Source of the DNA: Planctomycetota bacterium | GTDB lineage: Bacteria; Planctomycetota; Planctomycetia; Pirellulales; Pirellulaceae | Assembly: GCA_029259935.1 (NCBI GenBank) | Contig: JAJDEH010000306.1 | Span: forward strand, 1 to 5,551 | Reading direction: 5' to 3' | DNA: 5,551 bases | Part shown: piece by piece, positions 1-5,551 of the stretch | Layout: each line of letters opens with the position of its first letter | How positions within the stretch are numbered: the stretch's first letter is position 1 | The notes under the pieces: model-generated | What the model saw: the letters and a program-made list of their open reading frames with translations, nothing else | What the model was told of the DNA's origin: nothing | Databases searched by the model: none | Position numbers and translations under genes: made by a program

Positions 1-77
1 GGAACAGAAGAGAAGAGGCACCGGTACTTACGGCCTAGATTAAGCAACTCGACTGTCCGGAATATCGGCACCATCTC
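1..77 (+). other. leader, possible tail of an upstream gene
   Basis: This is the stretch ahead of the portal fusion gene. One frame (2-43) reads EQKRRGTGTYGLD and then TAA. Another (3-38) reads NRREEAPVLTA and then TAG. Either could be the last codons of an upstream gene, and in Mu-like phages the large terminase subunit usually sits just before the portal gene, but too little remains to choose between them. I see no clear Shine-Dalgarno before the ATG at 78 and no convincing promoter. The portal frame is open back to position 39 without another conventional start codon. Confidence 0.25.
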
Positions 78-3000
78 ATGCCGACAAGAAACCGATTGAT
101 CGATCCCGCGCACATCGAAGCCACACTCAGTCAAACAGCACCACAAGCCAGCCAACCCACATCACCACTAACCAGCGACCAACTACCCGCCTCGTTAATC
201 CAGCAAATGGCCCGCGATCCGGCCACCGCTTGGCCCGGCGCTCCGCCCGCCATGGGCCGTCTGTTCCCGTACCACATCTCCACCATCAGCGGCCGCTACG
301 GAGCACAAGGCCGAGCCTATTCGTTCAGCGACGAAGCGCTCCGCCACAACCGCGACAACGCTCAACTGATGCGCACCGAGTGCAGCATCATGGAATGCCT
401 CGAAGCTCGGCAGCGTTGCACCGCGCTACTCAACTGGCACCTCGTCCCCGAAGACGAAAACAACGCCAACCAACAGGCGCTGGCCGCCGAGATGACCAAG
501 ATCTTCCATCGCATCCCGCGTTTCGTCGAAATGCGGCGCTGTCTGCTGGAAGCCGTTTGGTACGGCCGTTACATGACCGCCCATCGGTTCGGCATCGAAA
601 CGATCGGCGGCCGCCAGCGCACGGTCATCAACAAATGGGAACCGCGGCACGGCGACAAGCTAGTCTTCCGCTACGACGACGGCAGCTTCCAATACAACCC
701 CGACCAAATCGGCATCCGAGTCGGCCCGGCCTACGACTTGGAGCCCGCCACAGTCGCTGATCGCTCCGCGATCAGAACGTCCGCAAGCCCGGATCTTCTC
801 CAAGACCCAACTTCCGCCGCCGATCACCAAGCCGACTACCTACTCCGCGAACTCCAGCTCACCGACAACCAACGCCGCAAAGTCGAATCAACTCAATACG
901 GCCTCGCCTATTGGCTAGACGATTGGCAGCGCCGTACGGTCGCCGTCCACAAACACATGATCGAAGACGGCCCGTTCGACGACCCACTCGCCGCCGGCAG
1001 CATCCACGGAGTCGGCATCCGCTCGCGCATCTACTGGACCTGGTACGCGATGCAGGAATGCCTGCACATGCTGCTCACGTTCCTAGAACGCTCGGCCCTA
1101 GGAGTAGAAATCTGGCGTTTCCCGATGGGCAACAAGAAAGCCGAGACCGACACTCGCGCCGCCGCCGAACAACGCATCGGCAACGGCCGCAGCATCGTCT
1201 TGGTCCCGGTCCCACCCGGCGAACAAGCCGACCTCTACGGAGTGCAACACATCGAACCGGGCATGAGCGGCGCCGACGCCATCAAAAATCTGCTCATTGA
1301 ATACTTCGGCCACAAGATCAAGCGCTACATCCTCGGCCAAACTTTAACCAGTGAAGCCGCCGGCACCGGTCTCGGCAGCGGAGTCGCCGACGCCCACAAA
1401 GCAACCTTCGCCGACATCATCAAATACGACGCGATCAACCTGCAAGAGACCATCACCAACGACATCGTCCGTCCACTACAACTCTTCAACTTCCCCAAGT
1501 CGGCCGGCATCCACTTACGCTTCGTCATCGACACCGAAAGCGAAAACGCCGAGCAAAAACTCAGCGCCTTATCACAAGCCTGGTCGATGGGCCTAGAAAT
1601 CCGCAGCGAGGACTTATACCAGCTCATAGGAACCAGCCGCCCCAGCGAAGGCGAAGACGCCCTCCAAAATCCACAAATCGCCCAAGCCAAACAACAAATG
1701 AAACAAGGCGGCGGCCCAGGCGCGCCACCACCTGGTGGCCCCGGCGCTGGCGGCCCCATGCCACCAGGCGGACCCGCGGGCGGCGGAGTCGGCGGGATGA
1801 TGGACCTCGCCGCCATGATGAGCGGCGCACAACAAACTAGCAACGCGGCGGCATCGACTGCTTCGTCCAAGGAAGAATACTGCGCGGGCCAAACTTGCCA
1901 TCAGTGCGGCGAGGATCGCGACGACTACCATGCCGTGGCTCAAGACCAGCCCGTCCGCTATTCCGAATGCGGAGCTGGCGAAAAAGGCAATCCTGGATTC
2001 GAGCTTGACAACACCTGCGGTCAGAACCGCCGCGCGACCCACACGCCTCGCAAAGGCAAGTCTTCAGTAATACAACCTCAGCCCACTCCAATTACTCGTG
2101 CCCCAAAGGTGGAGCGCCACGATCCCAGCAGTCAACACAGGCCCGCGAACGAACCACCGCCCGACCAGGACGATCAACCCATCACGGGTCGACCCAATCA
2201 AGAAACTCCAACTCCGGAACAGCCACCGCTGCAACCGGGGCAGGACATCCCTCGCGCACCGGGGAAACCACAACCGGTTCCAAGACAAACACCGCCATCC
2301 GGCGGCCCCGTACCGCGGCAGCCCAATCGTCAAAGGCCGCCGAATCTAGGGCCAACCGATGTTGACCCAAAAGACATCTTGCCGCCGACACCCAAGCCGC
2401 CGCGAACGACGCCCGACCCCGGCGCACGTCCACCTGAAACAAGGCCACTCCCCTGGACCAAGCGCCCTCCGAGGAAACCCGACGGATCAACTCCGAAACC
2501 GAAGCCCAGACCATCGACACCGGGCAGGCCCAAAGAACCGCCAGCTCCTGGACGACGTCCGACCCGTCCGTCCGATCCGAGCGGAGGTTCCCGCGAAGGA
2601 GGTGGTGGCGACACCAGACGTGGTGGTCAAGGAAGCTTCAAGACTCCAAGCTTCGGAGAACTCAGCATCAAAACCCAGTCCGAGTTGGAGGAGATTCGCA
2701 GAGAGATACTTTGGACCATCCCGCTAGAGCTGGTCGGCGGTGACAAAGTCCTTGATGAAATCGATGCCCTTCTCCAAGAGAAGGAAAACGCTGCGGAGAG
2801 AATCGGGGAACGATGGGCGGAAGAGCGGCGGCACCAACAACAACTCGATGAACAGTTCGCGAAAGCACAGCAACGAGCCGCGGGCGAAAAGGACCTTGAT
2901 GCCTTGATTCAATTGGTGAAGGACGCCAACAAAAGAGGGGAACGCGAAGTTGCCGATGTGTACCGCGAGCGACTCAAAGAGGTGTGGGAGAAGCAGCAGC

Positions 3001-4625
3001 AGGCCCAGTCCAAGCCCCCTTCAGAAGCATTCAGCGCATTAAAGAAGACGGACTGGTGGAAGAGAAAGCAACCATCTCTTCGTGAGATCAAGCGACGAAA
3101 CACCCTTCATATCTTGCGGAATGACCCTACATTGCTAAGGATCCGCGAAGTTATTGCGGAACTTGATCGACAACGTAAGTACGAAGGCGAATTCGACGCT
3201 CATCACCCGACGATTTCCGAAGCTGGACGACCAGATCACAACAGCTTCACCCGGCCGATGAGGAACTGGCTTTGGAATAAGGGAGCTCGTTCCCCGCGCC
3301 GCAGCGATGACCTAAGCACGTTTCAATCGGGCACCGAACATCTTTACAAGCAGCTCGCCATAGCCGAACGCGAAATCGAAAAGCATACCCAAATCGGTCA
3401 AGAGGTTACTCCGATATGGGATCGGAAATGGGCTGCACACCGGGGCGCTGAAGCTTGGTTGAAGCGATTTCGGGAGTCTGATCCGGCAACCGCATTCGTG
3501 CAAAACGGAGTCGATGTTGAATCCCAAGAATCCGAGTATCGCAAGCGGCTTCTCGTTGGAAAAGAGTTGGAGAAATACGAACTCCGGAACCGGCTTGCCA
3601 AGATGGTCAATAACCTCAGAGACCAATGGTTTGACCGCAGGTACAAGATCCTTTCGGAAATGAAATTTCGTGCGCAACTGACAGAGGCACTCGTGGATCA
3701 GTTCGCCAACGAAGACGCGCGAGATCTGTTCCTGGTGATTTCTTCTGAAGTATTAGGAGAGGGGGTAGGCGACGTGACGGCTGGAATGGCGCGAATTCCA
3801 GGAAGAGTTCTGCGATCCCTGCGGCCAGGTAAAGGACCTTCAAAGGCATTCAAAGAAAGCATTGGCAAAGCGATCGACGACGCTCCCGATATGACGGCTG
3901 CGGAGAAAAAGCTCCTAAAGGAAGTCGTAGAGACCGACGCGGAGTTACTCGAGAGCGTAGTTCATCATCTGCGAAGGGCGCGTCTGGAAGACGTCCAGCC
4001 ACAGATTCGACCGAAGTCCGCATCAAGTGATGCGCTTCAAGACGCGGTCAATCGTAGCAAGCAGCCCGCAGCAAGCGATGCGTTTCAGGACGCGGCCAAT
4101 CAAGGCGCTCAAGCCACACCACCGCAGGGCACGAGAAACGCAGCTTCACAAAGTGCGGGGAAGACCACAGAGCGTGCATCAGTTTTTAGGATAGCACCCT
4201 ATGCAGAGCGCACACCTAATCTGCCCCATTCAGCGTCAGCCACAGAGATTTTGGAAAAGGAGTGGGTCCCGGGATCAGAGGGTATTACACTAAGTGATCG
4301 AACCGTGAAGTTCTCTGATCTTTACAAAATGACCGAGAATCTCGATATCGAATTTGGCTTGACACGCGAGATTGTCGATGGAAAGTCGGTGTACCGCTTA
4401 TACAGTGGAGGCAAGAATGCCGTCACAATGCCAACGCGCGGAAACATGGCTCACACTCATCCATCTGGCAGTCGACTACCAAGCGCCACAGACATTGAGA
4501 ACATAAACAAGTTGTTCCTCGACCTTTTGGAGGAAAATCCATTGGCTCCAGTGCCACATCGTCGAATAATTTGGGGACCTGGCCCCCAAGATAGCACGAT
4601 CTACTATCCCACCGTTTTGAGGTGA
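78..4625 (+). CDS. phage portal (DUF935/Mu gp29-like) fused to a C-terminal JAMM-like domain; putative polymorphic toxin
   Basis: The product is a 1,515-residue chimera. Residues about 55-525 read as a DUF935 / Mu gp29-type portal, the ring through which phage DNA is packaged. Signs are the EAVWYGRYMTAHRF segment (158-171), a strand ending in KLVFRYDDG (194-202), the FLERSALGVEIWRFPMGNK region (335-353), and the family-typical ILGQTLTSEAAGTGLGSG (418-435) followed by DAHKATFADIIKYDA (438-452) and PLQLFNFP (466-473). After the portal come a Gly/Pro linker (544-573), five cysteines (602-647), a basic Pro-rich stalk (664-850), charged helices (862-1210), a small hydrophobic segment (1216-1240), a 16-residue repeat (1315-1346) and a JAMM-like domain (about 1380-1515). 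Mu gp29 itself is about 510 residues, so some 950 residues are extra. There is no signal peptide. The ATG at 78 is the first start in the open frame and lacks a good ribosome site; M44 (207) and M59 (252) are alternatives. The portal assignment is strong. Toxin function is inferred from architecture and from the small gene behind it. Confidence 0.85.
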   Translation: MPTRNRLIDPAHIEATLSQTAPQASQPTSPLTSDQLPASLIQQMARDPATAWPGAPPAMGRLFPYHISTISGRYGAQGRAYSFSDEALRHNRDNAQLMRTECSIMECLEARQRCTALLNWHLVPEDENNANQQALAAEMTKIFHRIPRFVEMRRCLLEAVWYGRYMTAHRFGIETIGGRQRTVINKWEPRHGDKLVFRYDDGSFQYNPDQIGIRVGPAYDLEPATVADRSAIRTSASPDLLQDPTSAADHQADYLLRELQLTDNQRRKVESTQYGLAYWLDDWQRRTVAVHKHMIEDGPFDDPLAAGSIHGVGIRSRIYWTWYAMQECLHMLLTFLERSALGVEIWRFPMGNKKAETDTRAAAEQRIGNGRSIVLVPVPPGEQADLYGVQHIEPGMSGADAIKNLLIEYFGHKIKRYILGQTLTSEAAGTGLGSGVADAHKATFADIIKYDAINLQETITNDIVRPLQLFNFPKSAGIHLRFVIDTESENAEQKLSALSQAWSMGLEIRSEDLYQLIGTSRPSEGEDALQNPQIAQAKQQMKQGGGPGAPPPGGPGAGGPMPPGGPAGGGVGGMMDLAAMMSGAQQTSNAAASTASSKEEYCAGQTCHQCGEDRDDYHAVAQDQPVRYSECGAGEKGNPGFELDNTCGQNRRATHTPRKGKSSVIQPQPTPITRAPKVERHDPSSQHRPANEPPPDQDDQPITGRPNQETPTPEQPPLQPGQDIPRAPGKPQPVPRQTPPSGGPVPRQPNRQRPPNLGPTDVDPKDILPPTPKPPRTTPDPGARPPETRPLPWTKRPPRKPDGSTPKPKPRPSTPGRPKEPPAPGRRPTRPSDPSGGSREGGGGDTRRGGQGSFKTPSFGELSIKTQSELEEIRREILWTIPLELVGGDKVLDEIDALLQEKENAAERIGERWAEERRHQQQLDEQFAKAQQRAAGEKDLDALIQLVKDANKRGEREVADVYRERLKEVWEKQQQAQSKPPSEAFSALKKTDWWKRKQPSLREIKRRNTLHILRNDPTLLRIREVIAELDRQRKYEGEFDAHHPTISEAGRPDHNSFTRPMRNWLWNKGARSPRRSDDLSTFQSGTEHLYKQLAIAEREIEKHTQIGQEVTPIWDRKWAAHRGAEAWLKRFRESDPATAFVQNGVDVESQESEYRKRLLVGKELEKYELRNRLAKMVNNLRDQWFDRRYKILSEMKFRAQLTEALVDQFANEDARDLFLVISSEVLGEGVGDVTAGMARIPGRVLRSLRPGKGPSKAFKESIGKAIDDAPDMTAAEKKLLKEVVETDAELLESVVHHLRRARLEDVQPQIRPKSASSDALQDAVNRSKQPAASDAFQDAANQGAQATPPQGTRNAASQSAGKTTERASVFRIAPYAERTPNLPHSASATEILEKEWVPGSEGITLSDRTVKFSDLYKMTENLDIEFGLTREIVDGKSVYRLYSGGKNAVTMPTRGNMAHTHPSGSRLPSATDIENINKLFLDLLEENPLAPVPHRRIIWGPGPQDSTIYYPTVLR
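757..775. repeat. perfect palindrome, 8-bp arms, inside the portal coding region
   Basis: CTGATCGC (757-764), a three-base TCC loop, and GCGATCAG (768-775) form a perfect hairpin. It is translated as part of VADRSAIRTS (residues 226-235), in a low-complexity stretch of the portal. From memory, short palindromes built on TCGCTCCGCGA are common dispersed repeats in planctomycete genomes, which would make this a coding-sequence insertion of a small repeat. That link is recollection and inference; only the hairpin itself is seen. Confidence 0.55.
858..1207 (+). repeat. direct repeat, copy 1 (intact, within the portal domain)
   Basis: This segment encodes portal residues about 261-377 and recurs at 5179-5551. 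Positions 871-982 match 5201-5312 with 9 mismatches in 112 nt. Positions 1011-1207 match 5355-5551 with 9 mismatches in 197 nt. Between these blocks copy 2 is 14 nt longer and rearranged. Copy 1 is the intact, in-frame version. The true extent of the repeat to the right is unknown because copy 2 reaches the window edge. Confidence 0.95.
1707..2627 (+). other. inter-domain linker: Gly/Pro segment, cysteine cluster, Pro-rich stalk
   Basis: This encodes residues 544-850 between the portal and the helical region. First comes a Gly/Pro-rich tract (544-573). Then come five cysteines, C602, C607, C610, C631 and C647, with a C-x4-C-x2-C start that could hold a metal or form disulfides. Then follow about 190 residues (664-850) rich in Pro, Arg, Lys and Thr with many PP and PKP runs, which must be extended and disordered. 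Such stalks typically separate a structural vehicle from a C-terminal effector. The wobble-C bias of the portal part fades downstream of here, as if two gene pieces of different history meet within or after the linker. Confidence 0.7.
2661..3827 (+). other. helical/coiled-coil region and possible pretoxin segment
   Basis: Residues 862-1210 are dense in Glu, Lys, Arg and Gln with heptad-like spacing, clearest at 862-980 (for example the stretch from ELEEIRREI to EVWEKQQQAQ), and are probably long helices or a coiled coil. I do not recognise a named domain. Residues 1216-1240 (LFLVISSEVLGEGVGDVTAGMARIP overall, moderately hydrophobic and Gly-rich) resemble the short hydrophobic segments found just ahead of C-terminal toxin domains in polymorphic toxins. 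That resemblance is loose. It is too polar to call a confident membrane helix. Confidence 0.45.
4020..4115 (+). repeat. two 48-nt tandem units (16 residues each) ahead of the JAMM-like domain
   Basis: Residues 1315-1330 (ASSDALQDAVNRSKQP) and 1331-1346 (AASDAFQDAANQGAQA) are two imperfect copies of an A-x-SDA-x-QDA-x-N unit. The DNA copies have diverged at several positions, so this is an old duplication. They lie in the short linker just before the C-terminal domain and probably act as a spacer. Confidence 0.7.
4215..4622 (+). other. C-terminal JAMM/MPN-like putative metalloprotease domain
   Basis: This encodes residues about 1380-1515. The key motif is H1459-T-H1461-P-S-G-S-R-L-P-S1469-A-T-D1472, which fits the JAMM signature H-x-H-P-x(6-8)-S-x-x-D and has the spacing used by RadC-type members. 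In JAMM enzymes the two histidines and the aspartate bind zinc, and a glutamate in an earlier strand acts as the general base; here E1425 or E1431 is the likeliest candidate. A strand pair follows, ending in RRIIWGPGPQDSTIYYP, a plausible edge of the fold. JAB/JAMM domains are known among polymorphic-toxin C-termini and among (iso)peptidases. The substrate is unknown, and the domain might process the fusion rather than poison a target. Confidence 0.65.
4619..4625 (+). promoter_or_regulatory. Shine-Dalgarno overlapping the stop codon of the fusion gene
   Basis: GAGGTGA lies 4 nt before the ATG at 4630 and contains the TGA stop of the upstream gene. GAGG is 7 nt from the start codon, a good spacing. 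This strongly supports the 4630 start. It suggests that ribosomes finishing the fusion protein re-initiate on the small gene, keeping the two products coupled. Confidence 0.75.
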
Positions 4626-4629
4626 TTTC

Positions 4630-4881
4630 ATGGTTCAGAAAGATGATATTCCGGAAGCCGCTATCTGCCCAAAGTGCGGTAATCCCATGCAGGCGGTTGA
4701 TCTACACTTGAAAGCTGCAAAGCTAGGAGCGCATCTGCCAGAAGGGTCTTATGCAATTGGGTGCTGCGGCTTCGAGCTTACGATCGAGAATGACGATGTA
4801 GCGCAACAGTTGATCAATCTGCTCTTGGCGTATCATCGTGAGCATCCTTCAACTGCGTGTCCCCCAGAGTCATCGAGCTAG
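4630..4881 (+). CDS. small Cys-containing protein, candidate immunity/accessory partner
   Basis: This is an 83-residue acidic-to-neutral protein that I do not recognise as a named family. C13-P-K-C16 followed by GNPM looks like the first knuckle of a zinc ribbon. The second pair is C45-C46 in IGCCGFEL, an unusual adjacent pair where a CxxC would be expected, so zinc binding is possible but not assured. The remainder alternates likely strands (YAIGCCGFELTIEN) with a helix (VAQQLINLLLAYHREH) and ends in a Ser/Pro tail. No signal peptide or membrane helix is visible. It starts 4 nt after the fusion gene's stop with an overlapping Shine-Dalgarno, so the two genes are almost certainly cotranscribed. 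In polymorphic-toxin loci this is the place of the immunity gene, and that role is inferred from position alone. Confidence 0.7.
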   Translation: MVQKDDIPEAAICPKCGNPMQAVDLHLKAAKLGAHLPEGSYAIGCCGFELTIENDDVAQQLINLLLAYHREHPSTACPPESSS

Positions 4882-4882
4882 A

Positions 4883-4933
4883 ATGCCAAAGGAAACCTGT
4901 GTATTCTACCGAGGCGAAAGCGCCACTCATTGA
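4883..4933 (+). CDS. 16-codon open frame, possible remnant of a truncated gene
   Basis: An ATG one base after the previous stop begins a frame reading MPKETCVFYRGESATH and then TGA. The tight spacing is gene-like, but there is no good ribosome site and the product is too short to identify. It may be the 5' stub of a gene cut off when the downstream portal copy arrived, or mere chance. Confidence 0.15.
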   Translation: MPKETCVFYRGESATH

Positions 4934-5178
4934 TTAGCTCGGCTCGCGTTCGGCACCGCCACTGAGCCCTGAATTCCGGGAACAATCATTGTATGCGCTT
5001 AGCAGAATCGTGGACCTGTTTGTGGTGTCGAAGCAGAAAAAGCAGAATAGGCAGCCGGGCAATAGCACCCAAAATTGACACCTGGCCCTCAGCCTCTTCG
5101 ATTCGTTGCAGCTCGATGAGCGAAGACAGGCCAGCTTGAAGCGATTCTGCCTGGACGACACTTTCCGCACCGCGACAT
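4934..5178. other. region without a convincing gene
   Basis: This lies between the small gene and the second portal copy. On the plus strand only short frames exist. On the minus strand a 74-codon frame (5210 to 4986) contains a helix-like stretch, AESLQAGLSSLIELQRIEEA, that looks protein-like. However, it overlaps the portal-repeat junction, has no evident ribosome site and matches nothing I know, so I do not call it a gene. A TTGACA at 5075-5080 has only a poor -10 partner. No intrinsic terminator with a T-tract is visible. The segment may be debris from the rearrangement that placed the portal fragment here. Confidence 0.4.
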
Positions 5179-5551
5179 CTCACCGGCAACCCCGGCAACC
5201 AGCGCCGCAAAGTCGAATCGACCCAATACGGCCTGGCCTATTGGCTAGACGAGTGGCAGCGCAAAACAGTCGCCGTCCACAAACACATGATCGAAGACGG
5301 CCCGTTCGACGAGCGGGCTCGCCACCGGCAGCAGCATGTTTCTAAAAGAGTGGCGTCGGCATCCGCTCGCGCATCTACTGGACCTGGTACGCGATGCAGG
5401 AATGCCTGCACATGTTGCTCACCTTCCTCGAGCGCTCGGCCCTAGGAGTAGAAATCTGGCGTTTCCCGATGGGGAACAAGAAAGCCGAAACCGACACCCG
5501 CGCCGCCGCCGAGCAGCGCATCGGCAACGGCCGCAGCATCGTCTTGGTCCC
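5179..5551 (+). pseudogene. 5'-truncated, frameshifted portal fragment (second copy), continuing past the window
   Basis: This is homologous to portal residues about 261-377 of the upstream fusion. It starts abruptly at the equivalent of LTDNQRRKVES, so the first 260 or so residues are absent here. The frame is open through MIEDGPFDE (to 5312). Positions 5313-5354 are then rearranged and net 14 nt longer than copy 1, which shifts the frame. From 5355 the homology resumes in another frame (IYWTWYAMQECLHMLLTFLE onward) to the window edge. In 5365-5551 all nine differences from copy 1 are synonymous, so the sequence was under protein selection until recently. In 5201-5312 only two residues change before the rearrangement, D282E and R286K, both conservative. 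It is either a decaying tandem paralogue or an orphan cassette whose own C-terminal domain lies to the right. Confidence 0.85.
5183..5200 (+). repeat. 9-bp tandem duplication at the left edge of portal copy 2
   Basis: CCGGCAACC occurs twice back to back (5183-5191 and 5192-5200), where copy 1 has the single form CCGACAACC (862-870). It adds three codons without breaking the frame. A short tandem duplication right at the point where homology begins suggests replication slippage or repair at a recombination joint. Confidence 0.75.

Larger units (their letters stand above)
240..1652 (+). other. portal domain of the fusion (residues about 55-525)
   Basis: This is an apparently full-length DUF935-like portal core without internal stops, so it could still oligomerise into a portal ring. 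The most diagnostic part is residues 400-475: a helix AIKNLLIEYFGHKIKRYILG, the QTLTSE turn, a Gly-rich GTGLGSG, a long helix, and NDIVRPLQLFNFP, matching the family pattern 'iLGQtlTs...g..gs..a...H......i..Da..l..ti...li.PL..lNf'. Residues 226-250, which contain a palindromic insertion-like sequence, look like a variable loop. Codons in this part end overwhelmingly in C, unlike the C-terminal third of the same gene. The identification comes from pattern recognition, not a database search. Confidence 0.8.

Noticed and set aside
1325..1870. 181-codon minus-strand open frame
   Set aside because: It is the antisense shadow of the portal region. Its Pro/Gly-rich stretch is simply the complement of the Gly/Pro linker.
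2661..3700. MuF / phage head-morphogenesis domain in the middle region
   Set aside because: The MuF domain often follows the portal and would fit the model, but no recognisable MuF motif is visible. The region reads only as charged helices.
4571..4589. TTGGGG / CCCCAA hairpin as a terminator
   Set aside because: The 6-bp stem with a 7-nt loop lies inside the coding sequence of the fusion, has no following T-tract, and precedes a tightly coupled gene.
4913..4924. GGCG-AAAG-CGCC hairpin after the small gene as a terminator
   Set aside because: The stem is only 4 bp and no T-run follows.
5075..5103. TTGACA promoter reading into portal copy 2
   Set aside because: The -35 match is perfect, but the hexamer 17 nt later is TCGATT, a poor -10, and the downstream copy has no start or intact frame.
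4986..5210. 74-codon minus-strand gene
   Set aside because: It overlaps the portal-derived repeat in antisense, has no evident ribosome site and resembles no family I can name. It is kept only as a note on the region.
5106..5345. 79-codon plus-strand open frame
   Set aside because: Most of it reads the portal repeat in the wrong frame (its PQTHDRRRPVRR matches the same shadow frame over copy 1).

Overview
The window (5,551 nt, GC-rich, forward strand) holds one very large gene and one small gene directly behind it, followed by a damaged second copy of part of the large gene that runs off the right edge. The organism cannot be fixed from this sequence. The Mu-type portal module, the long proline-rich linker and a palindrome built around TCGCTCCGCGA fit a planctomycete or its prophage, but that is an inference, not a demonstration.

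Layout. Positions 1-77 are a short leader, possibly with the last codons of an upstream gene. Positions 78-4625 encode a 1,515-residue chimera. Its parts in order are: a DUF935 / Mu gp29-like phage portal (about residues 55-525), a Gly/Pro linker, a cysteine cluster (602-647), a basic proline-rich stalk of about 190 residues, a long charged helical or coiled-coil segment, a small hydrophobic segment that may be a pretoxin, a short tandem repeat, and a C-terminal JAMM/MPN-like domain with the metal-site motif HTHPSG-x4-S-x2-D. This is the N-terminal-vehicle / linker / C-terminal-enzyme layout of polymorphic toxins, with a virion portal as the vehicle. A comparable logic is known for phage MuF-toxin fusions.

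Positions 4630-4881 encode an 83-residue protein with a CPKC knuckle and a CC pair. It begins 4 nt after the large gene's stop, and its Shine-Dalgarno overlaps that stop codon. By position it is the obvious candidate immunity or accessory partner. Positions 4882-5178 hold no convincing gene.

From 5179 to the end, the portal core (counterpart of 858-1207) appears again at about 92-95% identity. It is truncated at its 5' end and frameshifted by a small rearrangement. Its substitutions in the last 187 nt are all synonymous, so it descends from a copy that was recently under protein-level selection. The best reading is a recombining or tandem family of portal-toxin genes, with the second copy being an orphan cassette or decaying paralogue whose own C-terminus would lie beyond the window. 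Toxin activity, immunity and cassette exchange are all inferred.
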